Below are positions 6,506 to 6,608 of a stretch of 6,608 nt of DNA, piece after piece (within the stretch, counting starts at the first letter, position 1; each line of letters starts with the position of its first letter). The position numbers and the translations under genes were made by a program. Origin of the DNA: Burkholderiales bacterium (GTDB lineage Bacteria > Pseudomonadota > Gammaproteobacteria > Burkholderiales > SG8-39); assembly GCA_020846575.1 (NCBI GenBank), contig JADLDQ010000183.1, positions 1 to 6,608 of the forward strand, given 5' to 3'. A model generated the notes under the pieces. That model ran no database searches, was not told where the DNA came from, and saw only the letters and a list, made by a program, of their open reading frames with translations.

Positions 6506-6608
6506 ATGCTCCGCAGCACCAAGATCGTCGCCACCCTCGGACCGGCTTCTTCCGATCCCGTCGTCCTGGAGCGCATGGTGCGCGCGGGCGTGGACGTGGT
6601 GCGCCTCA
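6506..6608 (+). CDS. pyk: Pyruvate kinase, N-terminal 34 codons (partial)
   Basis: The reading frame from ATG 6506 is open to the right edge. Its product begins MLRSTKIVATLGPASS and continues with LERMVRAGVDVVRL (21-34), the typical N-terminal strand and helix of bacterial pyruvate kinase, including the TKIVATLGP motif. The enzyme converts phosphoenolpyruvate and ADP to pyruvate and ATP in glycolysis. The active-site and effector regions lie outside the window. The ribosome-binding site is weak (TTGAG just before the start). The gap to the upstream operon is 21 bp with no terminator-like hairpin, so read-through is possible although the function is unrelated. Confidence 0.9.
   Translation, partial: MLRSTKIVATLGPASSDPVVLERMVRAGVDVVRL

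Overview
The window is GC-rich proteobacterial DNA, most likely from a betaproteobacterium of the Burkholderiales type. Three things suggest this: a periplasmic Bug/TctC-family binding protein, which is greatly expanded in that group; a pyruvate kinase N-terminus typical of the group; and dense, tightly packed genes with strong G/C at third codon positions. No RNA gene, CRISPR array, insertion sequence or phage gene is visible. The assignment rests on gene content only.

Layout: (1) positions 1-263, minus strand, hold the first 87 codons of an EgtB/SenA-like (DinB-fold) sulfoxide-synthase-family protein that runs off the left edge. (2) Positions 264-505 are a divergent intergenic region with a candidate sigma70-type promoter, a perfect 8+1+8 palindrome and a two-copy 7-bp tandem repeat. 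(3) Positions 506-6484 hold five plus-strand genes that look like one operon: a Bug/TctC periplasmic binding protein, a GlcD/D-2-hydroxyacid dehydrogenase-type FAD oxidase, a fumarate-reductase/SdhA-like flavoprotein, an SdhB-like iron-sulfur protein and an HdrB/SdhE-like CCG protein. Gaps shrink along the operon: 39 bp, 18 bp, then an overlap of about 29 bp and a 4-bp GTGA overlap. (4) Positions 6506-6608 hold the start of pyruvate kinase, a housekeeping gene 21 bp downstream and probably unrelated in function.

How the genes may work together (inference): the Bug protein would capture a small carboxylate in the periplasm. One or both flavoenzymes would oxidise (or reduce) it or its metabolite in the cytoplasm. 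Electrons would pass through the three-cluster iron-sulfur protein to the CCG protein, in the manner of class E succinate dehydrogenases, MfrABE/TfrAB or the GlcDEF/Lut systems, which lack the classical heme-b membrane anchor. Several residues argue against plain succinate/fumarate chemistry. The flavoprotein keeps two active-site His positions but appears to lack the covalent-FAD His and both catalytic Arg. The GlcD-like enzyme has Asn where a substrate-binding Lys is usual. The N-terminal CCG motif of the HdrB-like protein has lost one Cys. The operon is therefore a credible candidate for a carboxylate oxidoreductase of unassigned substrate. All alignments were made by eye.
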